A program made the translations under genes and the position numbers. From Candidatus Mycobacterium methanotrophicum (GTDB taxonomy: Bacteria; Actinomycetota; Actinomycetes; Mycobacteriales; Mycobacteriaceae): a DNA stretch of 64,000 bases. The first letter of the stretch is position 1, and every line of letters begins with the position of its first letter. The stretch covers positions 1,178,001 to 1,242,000 of the forward strand of contig NZ_CP097320.1 of NCBI RefSeq assembly GCF_023515995.1, in the 5' to 3' direction. The notes beneath the pieces were generated by a model. That model saw only the letters and a program-made list of their open reading frames with translations, was not told where the DNA came from and did not search any database. Shown here piece by piece: positions 45,737 through 54,328 of the stretch.

Positions 45737-46285
45737 GTGACCGGAAGCACGGATACCGAGCCGGCTCCGCTCTTTCGGGAAGTCGGCGCCAGCTGGTACT
45801 GGGTGCTGGCCGGCCCACTGTCGGCGGTGGCCACGCTGTGGATCGAGAAGTCCAACGGTTACGGCTGGCAACCCGCGGTGCCGCTGCTGTTTTTGGTACT
45901 GGTGAGCAGTTTCGTGGGGCTGCAGGTAAAGGCGGCGCGCATCCATACATCGGTGGAACTGACCGGTCAGACGCTGCGTCAGGGCACCGAAACCATCAAA
46001 GTGGCTGAGATCGTGAAGGTCTACCCGCCAGCCGACCATCCGCTGACGTCGCGGAAGGACCTGGCGCGTTGGCAGTCGGCACGTGCGCTCGGTGAGCTGG
46101 TCGGGGTGCCCAAGGGCCGGATCGGCATCGGTCTGCGACTCACCGGCTGTCTCACCGCGCAAGCTTGGGCCCGCAAACACCGGCACTTGCGTGCCGCGCT
46201 GACCCCGTTGGTCGAGGAGCGCGTCGGGCCGAACGGCCCTGCCCTCGAGTCGCAGGACGACGACGACGCCGGATCACCTTGGTGA
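45737..46285 (+). CDS. DUF3093 family membrane protein
   Basis: A 182-residue protein of the actinobacterial DUF3093 family: two N-terminal membrane helices (about 20-65, SWYWVLAGPLSAVATLW and PLLFLVLVSSFVGL) and a cytoplasmic PH-like domain with the conserved WQSARALGELVGVPKGR and GCLTAQAWARKHRHLRAAL. It resembles Rv0513 in length and position. The start GTG 45737 is chosen over upstream GTGs 45704/45707. The stop overlaps the following GTG start. Confidence 0.82.
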   Translation: MTGSTDTEPAPLFREVGASWYWVLAGPLSAVATLWIEKSNGYGWQPAVPLLFLVLVSSFVGLQVKAARIHTSVELTGQTLRQGTETIKVAEIVKVYPPADHPLTSRKDLARWQSARALGELVGVPKGRIGIGLRLTGCLTAQAWARKHRHLRAALTPLVEERVGPNGPALESQDDDDAGSPW

Positions 46286-46659
46286 CGGGCCGATTTCGGG
46301 CGGTTGTCGAGCTCGCCCTGGCCTGCGCCGCGGCGGCGGGCTGCGCGTTCAGCTGGTCGGGGGCGCGCTGCACCGTGGCCGTCGCACCGGTAGCTCATGG
46401 CCAGCCGGTGACCACGTCGGTGGTCTACGATCCTGCGCTGCTGCTGTTGACGCTGCTGCTGGCGACCGCGGCCGGGATGCTGGCCGTGATCGGGGTGGCC
46501 CGGATGTGGCGAGCCGGGCGGCGCTCGACGGTCCGACGCGTGCTCAGCCGACCGCCAGCGCCTGATCGGCCAGTGCGCCGATCACCGGTGCCAGCGTCTT
46601 GGCGTAGGCGATCGTCAGGTGATTGTCGTCGCGGTACACCAGGTCGTTGCCCACGATGA
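46282..46659 (+). CDS. Small membrane protein with antisense-overlapping tail (Rv0514-like)
   Basis: A 125-residue frame. The first 90 residues look real: a signal-like helix (VVELALACAAAAGCAFSW), a short periplasmic part with two cysteines and a second membrane helix (LLLTLLLATAAGMLAVIGVA). Beyond about residue 90 the frame runs for 116 bases antisense into the end of the convergent acyltransferase gene and encodes only Arg/Pro-rich sequence, so the stop was probably lost and replaced by chance. The tuberculosis protein is about 99 residues. GTG 46282 overlaps the previous stop. Confidence 0.65.
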   Translation: MTGRFRAVVELALACAAAAGCAFSWSGARCTVAVAPVAHGQPVTTSVVYDPALLLLTLLLATAAGMLAVIGVARMWRAGRRSTVRRVLSRPPAPDRPVRRSPVPASWRRRSSGDCRRGTPGRCPR

Positions 46660-48634
46660 CCGGACAGCGCTCGGCCGTGCAGAACAGCGGGGTCAGATCG
46701 GCGTAATGGCCGCCGCTGGCCGTCGCCGCGGCCTTCTCGGTCGCGATGCCGGCGTCATCGACGGCCGCCGACCGCGCCGGTGAGCAGGCGCCGGCGTCGG
46801 CCAGGTGCTCGGACAAGCAGGTGGGCACCGTGCTGTGCGGATCGGGGATTGGCCCGAGCACCAGCACCGTTGCGCCGGTGCTGCGCAGCTGGGCCACCAG
46901 ACGGCCAAGGCTGTCGACCCACGCCGGGTCATAGGAGGTGAAGCCGAAGTCCGCGCCGTAGCGTCGGCCCGCTCCGAGCACGACCAGCCGCGGATGCTCG
47001 GCCCGCAGCCGGTCGACGATCTCGCGGCGCCACTGCTCGCACTCGGTGTACTCGCGGCCCAGGTACGGGCTGGTGATCGGCAGGTCCTGCAGCGGACAGG
47101 TGACCTTGCCCAGCGTCTCCAGTCGCCAATGACGTTGCGCAGCAACCTCTTCTAGCGCCGGGCTCCACATGCCGGCATGCGAATCGCCGACCAGCACCGC
47201 CGTCGTCGTCGAGGCGGTATCGGCGCTCGCGCATTCGGCCTGCCCGACATCGCGCCATGAGCGCACGCATCCGTTGAGGAACACCGCAGGTTTGTCGGCG
47301 GCCGCATCGGCAAGCGGCGGAGTCAGATTCGACGGGACCGCGGTCGTGTTCGCCGCCGCCGCGACCGCGGCCTGAGCTTGCGCGAACGCCTGTGCCACGC
47401 CAGCATCGCGCGGATCTGCGGCGCGGCTGGGCGTCGGCGTGATCGAAATCTTCGGTGCTGCAACAGCAGTCCCGTGGCCGACCGGTGCCGGCACCACGAA
47501 GAGCAGCGTGGTGGCCACGCAGACCGCCGCCGCGGTGACGGCCCCGCCCAACGCCAGACTGCGCCCGGCAGACCGGCGCAGCGGACGAGCGAACCGGGCG
47601 GGGTTCTCCACCAGGTGCAGCGTGATCACTGCCAGGCCCGCCGAGACGACGCTGGCGGCAACACGATCCGCCAGTCCCGCGCGATGACCCAACATGTGCG
47701 GCATGAGCAATAGCACCGGCCAGTGCCACAGATACCAGGAATACGATATTCGGCCGATGGCCCGCATCGGCGGCATGGACAGCAGCCGGCCCGCTCCGGC
47801 GCCGCTGGCACAACCCCCGCCAATCACCAGCGCCGTGCCCAGCACCGGCAGCAGCGCCGCGGTGCCCGGGTAGGCGGTGCCGGTCCCCAGTGTGATGCAG
47901 CTCAGCACGATCACACCCAGCCCGCCCCCGCTGGCAATCGCGGCCGCGCGCGCCGGAAGTTGTTGCCAGCGTGCGGCCGACAGCGCCACCAGGCCGCCGA
48001 CGGCCAGTTCCCAGGCTCGGGTAGGCAACGAGAAGAACGCCCACGGCGGCGAGCTGTGGGTCCACGCCAGCGATAACGCGAAAGAGCCTGCGGCGACGGC
48101 CGTGAGCAGTGCAGCCCGCAAGCGGATGCGGCGCGCCAGCCAGGCCGTCGCGATGATCAGCGCCGGCCAGAGCAGATAGAACTGCTCTTCTACACCCAGC
48201 GACCAGTAATGCTGGAACGGCGACGGCGGGACGTCGGCGGCCAGGTAGTCGGTGCCCTGCATGGCGAAGCGGTAGTTGCCGACATACAGCGCGCTGGCGA
48301 TGCCGTCACCGAGGACGGTCCTGGCCTGCAACGGCGGCAGCAACAGCGCCGAGCCGATCGCAGTGGCGATGCCGACCGTCGCAGAGGCCGGCAACAGCCG
48401 CCGGGCCCGTGCCCCGTAGAAGCGGCGCAGCCGCACGGTTCCGGCGGCGGCAACCTCGCGCCAGAGCAGCCCGGTGATCAGGAAACCGGAGATGACGAAG
48501 AAGACGTCGACGCCGACGTAGCCGCCGCCCACCCCCGGCATCCCGGCATGAAACAGCACGACGGCCAGCACAGCGATGGCACGCAGGCCTTCAATGTCCG
48601 GGCGGAAGCCCGCCGGCGGCGTCGCCGAACCCAG
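46544..48634 (-). CDS. Acyltransferase-3/SGNH membrane protein (OafA-type, Rv0517-like)
   Basis: About 690 residues: an N-terminal acyltransferase-3 domain with ten or more membrane helices, then an extracytoplasmic SGNH hydrolase-like domain. Motifs are FRPDIEGLRAIAVLAVV, VDVFFVISGFLITG, YWSLGVEEQFYLLWPA and, in the SGNH part, VLVGDSHAGMW and YRDDNHLT. Such proteins O-acylate cell-envelope glycans. The conserved FRPDIEGLRAIA lies upstream of the first ordinary start (GTG 48571). No ATG, GTG or TTG is in frame before the preceding gene, so I extend to a CTG at 48634; the true start is unknown. Confidence 0.8.
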   Translation of the reverse strand: MGSATPPAGFRPDIEGLRAIAVLAVVLFHAGMPGVGGGYVGVDVFFVISGFLITGLLWREVAAAGTVRLRRFYGARARRLLPASATVGIATAIGSALLLPPLQARTVLGDGIASALYVGNYRFAMQGTDYLAADVPPSPFQHYWSLGVEEQFYLLWPALIIATAWLARRIRLRAALLTAVAAGSFALSLAWTHSSPPWAFFSLPTRAWELAVGGLVALSAARWQQLPARAAAIASGGGLGVIVLSCITLGTGTAYPGTAALLPVLGTALVIGGGCASGAGAGRLLSMPPMRAIGRISYSWYLWHWPVLLLMPHMLGHRAGLADRVAASVVSAGLAVITLHLVENPARFARPLRRSAGRSLALGGAVTAAAVCVATTLLFVVPAPVGHGTAVAAPKISITPTPSRAADPRDAGVAQAFAQAQAAVAAAANTTAVPSNLTPPLADAAADKPAVFLNGCVRSWRDVGQAECASADTASTTTAVLVGDSHAGMWSPALEEVAAQRHWRLETLGKVTCPLQDLPITSPYLGREYTECEQWRREIVDRLRAEHPRLVVLGAGRRYGADFGFTSYDPAWVDSLGRLVAQLRSTGATVLVLGPIPDPHSTVPTCLSEHLADAGACSPARSAAVDDAGIATEKAAATASGGHYADLTPLFCTAERCPVIVGNDLVYRDDNHLTIAYAKTLAPVIGALADQALAVG

Positions 48635-48690
48635 CTCCGCCCCGCGGGACGAGCCGATGATGCTGACTGGCTGTGACGCGCCACCTGAAC

Positions 48691-49539
48691 TCAGGACGCC
48701 AACCAGGCTAGCTCCCCGGGTAGCTGTTCACGCCAGAACGAGACGTCGTGTCCGCCCGCCGAGAATCCACCCGACGGCGCCCTGCGCAGCTGGGCGATGA
48801 ATTGATGGGTGGCCGGGGCGAAGCGATCGTTGTTACCGCAATCCACGCGCAGCGGAATCGACGACAGCGCCGGCAGCCCGAAGACGGTATTGCGCGTCCA
48901 GTCGTCATAGCTGTCGAACGCCCCGCGGGTGCTGCCGGTGAACGACTGATACAGCGCCGGGCTCACCGCGCAGATCCCGGCGGTGCGCTGCGGACCCAGC
49001 CTGGAGCCGAGCAACATCGCCCCGTATCCGCCCATCGACCAGCCGATGAACCCCACCCGCGAGATATCCAGGCCCATCGTCGCCAGCAGCGGGATCAGCT
49101 CGGTGAGCACCATCGCTCCCGAGTCCTCGCCGCTGGCCCGTCGATGCCAGTAACTGTCGCCGCCGTCGACAGCGACCATCGCGAACGGCGGCCGACCGGC
49201 CTTGACCAGCTCGGCGAGGCCGTCCTCGACGCCGAGATCCATCACTTGCTTGGCGTTGCCGCGAATCCCGTGCAGTGCGATCACGGGGCGCAGCGGCCCG
49301 GTCTGGCCGGGCGGCCGGGCAATGATCCAGTTGGTCAACACACCGCCGCGAGCCGCCGAGACGAACGAGCCGGAAATCTTGGTCGGGGCATCGTTGCCGG
49401 CCGGGGTCGGATCGAACTGGCTGGGCGACGCTTGGAGTTCGAATGGGTCCAACACGGAGTTCACTGCCGTAATGCCAACCGCACCCGTAAACGCCCCCAG
49501 GCCAAGTCTCAGCGCAGCACGGCGCGAAAGCTCGGGCAT
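48691..49539 (-). CDS. Exported alpha/beta-hydrolase esterase (Rv0519c-like)
   Basis: A 282-residue secreted or membrane-anchored esterase. The twin-arginine-type signal SRRAALRLGLGAFTGAVG is at the N-terminus. The nucleophile elbow is GFIGWSMGGYGAMLLG, the oxyanion region VIALHGIRGNAKQ, and the terminal catalytic histidine lies in SAGGHDVSFW. Similar to antigen-85/feruloyl-esterase-like proteins without the mycolyl features; the substrate is unknown. The stop is directly before the acyltransferase gene, so they probably form an operon acting on the envelope. Confidence 0.88.
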   Translation of the reverse strand: MPELSRRAALRLGLGAFTGAVGITAVNSVLDPFELQASPSQFDPTPAGNDAPTKISGSFVSAARGGVLTNWIIARPPGQTGPLRPVIALHGIRGNAKQVMDLGVEDGLAELVKAGRPPFAMVAVDGGDSYWHRRASGEDSGAMVLTELIPLLATMGLDISRVGFIGWSMGGYGAMLLGSRLGPQRTAGICAVSPALYQSFTGSTRGAFDSYDDWTRNTVFGLPALSSIPLRVDCGNNDRFAPATHQFIAQLRRAPSGGFSAGGHDVSFWREQLPGELAWLAS

Positions 49540-49632
49540 GCGCGGAATCTTGCCGTCCCTCGTAGCCGGGCCCGCAACGGCACGCCGGATCAGTTATGAC
49601 ACTGTGACGTCACGGTCTCGGCGCCACCGGTC

Positions 49633-49850
49633 AGGGACGGATCAACGGCATGACGACGTGGTCTCGGATCTCGTCGATGGTCTGGTCGGCGATCGGGGCG
49701 CCGTGGAGCAGATAATGGTGACTCAGCAGGGTCGGGGGCAGCGAAACCAGTTGCGGCTTAGGGCTTGCGGGCCGACTTGGCACCGCTGGACGGCGCGCTC
49801 GAGCACGGCGGTGATGCTCGCGCGCTGCCCGCGTCTCGGCGTGGACGAGC
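49633..49850 (-). pseudogene. TetR-family regulator, C-terminal remnant
   Basis: The minus strand reads ASITAVLERAVQRCQVGPQA, then after a frame change PPTLLSHHYLLHGAPIADQT and IDEIRDHVVMPLIRP to a TGA. This is a standard C-terminal ligand-domain pattern of TetR proteins. The HTH part is missing: immediately upstream the DNA belongs to the opposite-strand MpaB-type fragment. It is therefore the tail of a regulator cut by recombination and frameshifted. Confidence 0.65.
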
Positions 49851-49868
49851 GATCATCCCGGCCGGCAG

Positions 49869-50456
49869 GTGCGTGATTTCCATCACGGCATCAAAGGCGA
49901 AATGCCCGACGGTGCTAGATATCACGCGTTGGACCCCGACACCTACTATTGGGCGCACGCCACCTTCGTCGAGCAGGTGCTGTACTTCACCGACACCTTC
50001 GTCAAACGCCTGAACGATGAGGAGAAGGAGCAGATCTACCTCGAGTCGAAGACGTGGTATCGCCGCTACGGGGTCAGCGACCGGCCGATGCCGGCCGATT
50101 ACGCCGAGTTTCAGCGGTACTGGGACCAAATGCTCGACAACGTTATGATCGCCCATCCGACCGCCAAATACGGTGTCGGATATGTGACTAAAGGATTCCC
50201 CTGTCCCAAGGGTGTGCCGCCGCTGGTTTGGCGCGCGGCGTCGGTGGTATTTAATCCGGCCGCGGCGTTTCTGACGACTGGAGGCCTGCCGCCGCGGGCA
50301 CGCACGCTGCTTGGTCTGCCCTGGAGCGAGCGTCAGGAGCGCCGCTATCAGCGTTTCGCCGCAGCGTGGCGGTCCCGGCCGGTCAACTGGCTGTGGGAGC
50401 ATCTCCCGATGCGGCTGCGCTACAACGAGTTTGCCCGTGCCGGTTACGCGCGCTGA
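49869..50456 (+). pseudogene. MpaB-family oxygenase (DUF2236), 5'-truncated
   Basis: The frame gives RDFHHGIKGEMPDGARYHAL, then DPDTYYWAHATFVEQVLYF and FQRYWDQMLDN, the middle and C-terminal half of the DUF2236/MpaB rubber-oxygenase-like haem family, and ends properly at TGA. The roughly 90 N-terminal residues expected before RDFHHGIKG are absent, replaced by the TetR remnant. A GTG at 49869 could start translation of a 195-residue protein, but a functional enzyme is unlikely. The stop overlaps the next TetR gene. Confidence 0.75.
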
Positions 50457-51036
50457 TCCCGCGACCACTGCTATCCTCGACGCTGCCGTCGTCGAGTTCG
50501 AACAGCACGGCTTGCGCCGGGTCGCGCCCGACGACGTGGCCCGTCGCGCCCGGGTCAGCCGCACCACCATCTACCGGCGATTCGCCGGCCGCGACGAGCT
50601 GGTCGGGGCCGTCATCGACCGGGAAAACACGGCGCTTTTCGCCGACATCGCCGAGGAACTGAAAAACCGCCGGCCCCAATCGAATTGCTATATCGAGGCG
50701 TTCACGCTGTCGATCCTGCGCTTCCGGCAGCACCGTGTGCTGACCCGGATGCTTGCCGACGAGCCGGGCCTGACGCTCGAGTTGGCCCGCCAGCATTGGG
50801 ACGCCGCGGTCGAACGGATGGCGGCAGCACTGCGGATCATCTTCCCTGACGGCTTCGCCGAGCGGGTCGGGAACCAGGCAGTCGATGAACTGGCCGACAC
50901 CATCCTGCGCTATGCGGCGACGGTGCTGTTGTTGCCTAGCCGCAAACCCCGTACGGACGCCGACGATATTCGCGCATTCGCTACTGAACACTTCCTGCCC
51001 AGCCTGCCCGTCGCGCTACGCGCCGTGCCGGTTTGA
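50437..51036 (+). CDS. TetR-family transcriptional regulator
   Basis: A 199-residue regulator with a complete HTH (about residues 9-55): [20 protein letters not shown] then [20 protein letters not shown]. The remainder is an all-helical ligand domain ending with [18 protein letters not shown] 50437 ([14 protein letters not shown]) is chosen because homology starts there; it overlaps the truncated oxygenase gene by 20 bases. Regulators of this kind often control the adjacent MpaB gene, which here is broken. It lies 39 bases before gabP. Confidence 0.87.
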   Translation: MPVTRADPATTAILDAAVVEFEQHGLRRVAPDDVARRARVSRTTIYRRFAGRDELVGAVIDRENTALFADIAEELKNRRPQSNCYIEAFTLSILRFRQHRVLTRMLADEPGLTLELARQHWDAAVERMAAALRIIFPDGFAERVGNQAVDELADTILRYAATVLLLPSRKPRTDADDIRAFATEHFLPSLPVALRAVPV

Positions 51037-51075
51037 ATCGAGCGGGACTGCGTGTAGCGGTGTTAACGTCTCGTC

Positions 51076-52932
51076 ATGCTGCAGGCGCACGGAGCCCATC
51101 AGAGTTCGCCGTCGCGGCTGCACCGGGGACTCTCGCAACGGCAGCTCAACATGATCGCACTCGGGGGTGTGATCGGCGCCGGCTTGTTCGTCGGCTCCGG
51201 CGTCATCATCGGTGAGACCGGCCCCGGCGCCTTCATCACCTACGCGGTGTGCGGGATCTTCGTCATCTTGGTGATGCGCATGCTCGGGGAGATGGCTACC
51301 GCGGACCCGTCGACGGGTTCGTTCGCCGATTACGCCCGGCAAGCCCTCGGCGGCTGGGCGGGGTTCTCGGTGGGGTGGCTGTATTGGTACTTCTGGGTCG
51401 TCGTAGTCGGGTTCGAGGCCATCGCCGGCGGTGCGGTGCTGTCCTACTGGATTCGTGCGCCGCTGTGGTTGCTGTCGCTGATCCTGATGGTCGGGATGAC
51501 GGCGACCAACCTGTTCTCGGTGGCCACCTTCGGTGAGTTCGAATTCTGGTTCGCCGGAATCAAAGTCGCAGCGATCGTGGTTTTTTTAGGGCTTGGGTCG
51601 CTGTTCGTGCTGGGCGCTTGGCCGCGCCACGGTATCGACTTTTCCAACCTGACCGCATACGGGGGGTTCTTCCCCCATGGCATCGGCGCGATCTTCAGTG
51701 CCGTCCCCGTGGTCATTCCTGCGATGGTCGGCGCCGAGGTTGCCACCATCGCGGCTGCCGAGACAGCAGACCCCGAGCGTGCCGTCGCGCGGGCGACCAG
51801 ATCGGTTGTGGTCCGGATCGTGATCTTCTACCTGGGGTCGGTGTTTTTGCTCGCGGTGATCGTGCCGTGGAACTCACACCAGGCTGGCGCTTCGCCTTAT
51901 GTTGCTGCGTTGGGGCAGATGGGGATTCCCGCGGCGGGCCACATCATGAATGCGGTGGTGCTCACCGCGGTGCTGTCGTGTTTGAACTCCGGGCTCTACA
52001 CCGCATCCCGGATGCTGTTCGTGCTGGCCGCCCGCAACGAGGCTCCGATGGAGTTGGTCAAGGTGGGTCGACGGGGGGTGCCCTACATCGCCATCTTGTG
52101 CTCGTCGATGGTGGGCTTCCTGTGCGTCGTCATGGCCTGGGCCGCTCCCGGCGCAGTTTTCGTCTTCCTACTGAAATCATCTGGCTCACTGGTGCTTTCG
52201 GTTTATCTGCTGATAGCTCTCGCCCAGATCGTGTTGCGCCGGCGGACGCCGGAAAAAAGGCTGCGCGTCAAGATGTGGTTTTTCCCGGGACTGTCGGTGC
52301 TCACCCTGGCCGGAATTGTCGGCGTGCTGGTGTTGATGGCGCTGGACGCCCGGGCTCGCACCGAGCTTTGGTTGGGCGTGGTGTCCTGGACGGTCATCTT
52401 GGCGCTGTACTTCGTACCCAAGTGGTGGCGCGGGTCCCCCAAGCCGGAGCCCGCAGCAGCGCCGATGGCGGGCAGGGCCACCCGCGTGCTGGTGCTGGCC
52501 AACAAGAACGTCTCCACCAGTGAGCTTTTCGACGTCGTCCAGCGCATCGACGCCCAGCAGCGCGCCGAATACTTCATCTGTGTCCCGGTCAACCCGGTCG
52601 ACACCGGCCAGGCCGAGCGCACCGGTCCGGTCTTCGTCCTGGACGCCACTGTTGCGGCGGCACAGCAACGGCTGGACGCCATCCTGACCGCGATAGGCAA
52701 CATCGGGTTGTCCGCCGCCGGAGACCTCGGCGACTACCGGCCGTTGCGCGCGCTGGCCGCTGCGGTGCAAAGTTTCCAGCCCGATCACCTGGTCATCGCC
52801 GAGGCCCGCTCGTCGTGGCTGCGGCTCGGGCTGGTCGACAAAGCCCGCGCGGCGTATCCGATCCCGGTCACGCACGTGCTATCTGGCCAGCGGGCAGCGG
52901 ATTTGGCCGCGGCGCCGCTTTCGGCTACCTGA
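51076..52932 (+). CDS. Amino acid/GABA permease (GabP-like) with extra C-terminal domain
   Basis: A 618-residue APC-superfamily transporter. Residues 1 to about 455 carry twelve membrane helices and the family motifs GGVIGAGLFVGSGVIIGETG (helix 1) and NSGLYTASRMLFVLAARNEA. After a basic linker (SPKPEPAAAPMAGR), residues about 465-610 form a soluble alpha/beta domain (RVLVLANKNVSTSELFDVVQ, then DHLVIAEARSSWLRLGLVDK) that looks like a Usp-type nucleotide-binding regulatory module. The tuberculosis GabP (Rv0522) lacks it. The 3' end meets the convergent small gene at 52944. Substrate not determined. Confidence 0.85.
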   Translation: MLQAHGAHQSSPSRLHRGLSQRQLNMIALGGVIGAGLFVGSGVIIGETGPGAFITYAVCGIFVILVMRMLGEMATADPSTGSFADYARQALGGWAGFSVGWLYWYFWVVVVGFEAIAGGAVLSYWIRAPLWLLSLILMVGMTATNLFSVATFGEFEFWFAGIKVAAIVVFLGLGSLFVLGAWPRHGIDFSNLTAYGGFFPHGIGAIFSAVPVVIPAMVGAEVATIAAAETADPERAVARATRSVVVRIVIFYLGSVFLLAVIVPWNSHQAGASPYVAALGQMGIPAAGHIMNAVVLTAVLSCLNSGLYTASRMLFVLAARNEAPMELVKVGRRGVPYIAILCSSMVGFLCVVMAWAAPGAVFVFLLKSSGSLVLSVYLLIALAQIVLRRRTPEKRLRVKMWFFPGLSVLTLAGIVGVLVLMALDARARTELWLGVVSWTVILALYFVPKWWRGSPKPEPAAAPMAGRATRVLVLANKNVSTSELFDVVQRIDAQQRAEYFICVPVNPVDTGQAERTGPVFVLDATVAAAQQRLDAILTAIGNIGLSAAGDLGDYRPLRALAAAVQSFQPDHLVIAEARSSWLRLGLVDKARAAYPIPVTHVLSGQRAADLAAAPLSAT

Positions 52933-52943
52933 CTTCGGGTTGA

Positions 52944-53214
52944 CTACTTTTTGGCCATCTTCTCGCAGCAGCACTTGTCACCGCCGGCCGGGCCCATCGG
53001 CGGGCCACCCTTCTGGGGCCACCGAAATCGGTTGCTGCCCATGGTGATCATGACCGGCAGGCAACCAGCCCATCGCCGCGCCGGCAACGAAGATGGCCCC
53101 GACGATCACGACTGCTCCGGCGACGATCCCGACCCACGTCAGCGCTCGGCGCAGCCTGTTCGGCTTTAGAGCTTGCACTTCCGAGTCGATTTCGGATTCA
53201 GGTGATTGACTCAT
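52944..53214 (-). pseudogene. Small membrane protein with His-rich and out-of-frame CCC tail
   Basis: From ATG 53214 the frame gives an acidic start, one membrane helix (WVGIVAGAVVIVGAIFVAGA) and GHDHHGQQ, then runs into a stop at 52978 after poorly structured sequence. In another frame the same DNA continues KGGPPMGPAGGDKCCCEKMA and ends K-K-stop at 52944. The His cluster plus CCC tail looks like a metal-binding C-terminus separated from its gene by a small indel near 53010-53040. Either a recent frameshift or a sequencing error. Possibly copper- or heavy-metal-related, given the surroundings. Confidence 0.55.
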
Positions 53215-53318
53215 TAGTTATCCGGGGGTGCCCGCGTAGCGCGCCGGTTTCCCTCGGCCTCCTTTCTCGGTGAATTGCAGACGGCTTGCATCGAAGCGAG
53301 CGACGTCAACGTTGGCAG

Positions 53319-53545
53319 TTAGCTGTTGACGACGGTCGCCTCGGCGTCGCCGGGTTTCCACGTGATCCTGTCGTGCTCAAACTCCTGGTAGCCGCCGCCG
53401 TCGTCGGGGTGTTTCTGCTCGTTGCCCTTCGGTTGCCCGAGTGATTTCCGTGTGGCGGCGTCAAGGGACTGATACTTGTCGAGAATGGGCCCGTTGCCGT
53501 GGAGAATACCGCTACCCGTTTCGTTGTCGCGCGCATCTCGTTCCT
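53319..53545 (-). pseudogene. LGFP-repeat protein fragment
   Basis: The minus strand reads GNGPILDKYQSLDAATRKSL then GQPKGNEQKHPDDGGGYQEF and EHDRITWKPGDAEA, one clear LGFP-type repeat (wall-associated beta-rich module) ending at a stop. Upstream, ATG 53541 with a GAGAGGA ribosome site opens a different frame (MRATTKRVAVFS), so start and repeat are out of register. Too short for a normal LGFP protein; probably a broken gene. Confidence 0.5.
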
Positions 53546-53840
53546 CTCGAATTGGACAGGATCCGCGACTCGCTGCCGATGCAGAGATGGCCGACGGATC
53601 CGCGACCGCACGACGGCTTCGCCGACGGCGAGCCCCAACGGTAGGGGTTGCCCTTGGGGCAAGGTCAAGACCTTGCGGACACCAACTGGCTGCGCGCCGG
53701 CGAGGATTGCATCTCGAAGGTTGGAAGTACCCGGTTCGCCGGCGCCGCTGGGCAGTTGACCTTGCCCCTGAGGCAACGCTTATCGTGATGGCGCCGTCGG
53801 CTAGCGCGATAGGCGAGCCCCGACCGAGGACGCGAGCGTC
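53546..53840. other. No supported gene
   Basis: Open frames exist on both strands but all have the arginine/proline bias of GC-rich shadow frames. I see no motif, repeat or promoter that I would defend. Confidence 0.4.
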
Positions 53841-54140
53841 TTGACGACTCATGTGCTCTCGGTATCGGGCATCTCCTGCGACAACTGCGTCCGATGCGGT
53901 AGTGGCGGCGATTGAGCAGAAGGGCTGCCGAGTCTGGGCGGCGGCTTACGGCGATGGAGTTCGTGGTCAACGCTTTACGCTCGCTGCTCGAACTCGGTGC
54001 CAAGCAGGCGCGCGTCGTCCGCGACGGCAGCGAGGTCCTCATTCCGCTGGTGCGCGTGCGCTCCAGCGCCTCGGGCTTGACCCCGGGCGCGGTCGCGGTG
54101 ATACCCGGTCGGCCAGCCGCTGTGCGCTACCCTTGCCGGC
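53841..54140 (+). pseudogene. Heavy-metal P-type ATPase (CtpA/B/V-like) remnant
   Basis: From TTG 53841 the DNA reads LTTHVLSVSGISCDNCVR, a heavy-metal-associated domain start with the CxxC site. After a frame change comes ASDAVVAAIEQKGCRVWAAA, the end of such a domain. Next, from 53954, FVVNALRSLLELGAKQARVV and RDGSEVLIP give the beginning of the actuator domain of P1B ATPases. The membrane helices between them, and everything after the actuator domain (phosphorylation DKTGT, ATP domain), are missing. It is a deletion derivative of a copper/heavy-metal exporter. Confidence 0.75.
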
Positions 54141-54273
54141 CCGTGTTGCACGCGAAAACAACGTGTCTGCATGCGTATCTACTGCGCCACTCTGCGGCTG
54201 GCCACAATATCTGACTCATATTGTGTCCCTTCGGCGTTCGATGCGGTGTCGGCTGCGGACCGGGCAATCTATT

Positions 54274-54295
54274 GTCTACGTACATAGATAGTAGA
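54274..54295 (-). promoter_or_regulatory. BlaI-type operator 1
   Basis: Read on the minus strand: TCTACTATCTATGTACGTAG, almost the same as the two sites at 55244 and 55377 on the plus strand. It falls at the 3' end of the DUF2231 gene. Its original target gene may have been the now-decayed metal ATPase or a lost neighbour. Assignment to BlaI is by similarity to the other two sites. Confidence 0.5.
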
Positions 54296-54328
54296 TCGGC
54301 GCGGCGTCGATCGCCAGCGGAGCTGCCG

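Noticed and set aside
49869..50456. Functional MpaB-type oxygenase
   Set aside because: The C-terminal half is intact but the N-terminal part of the haem domain is missing and replaced by unrelated DNA.
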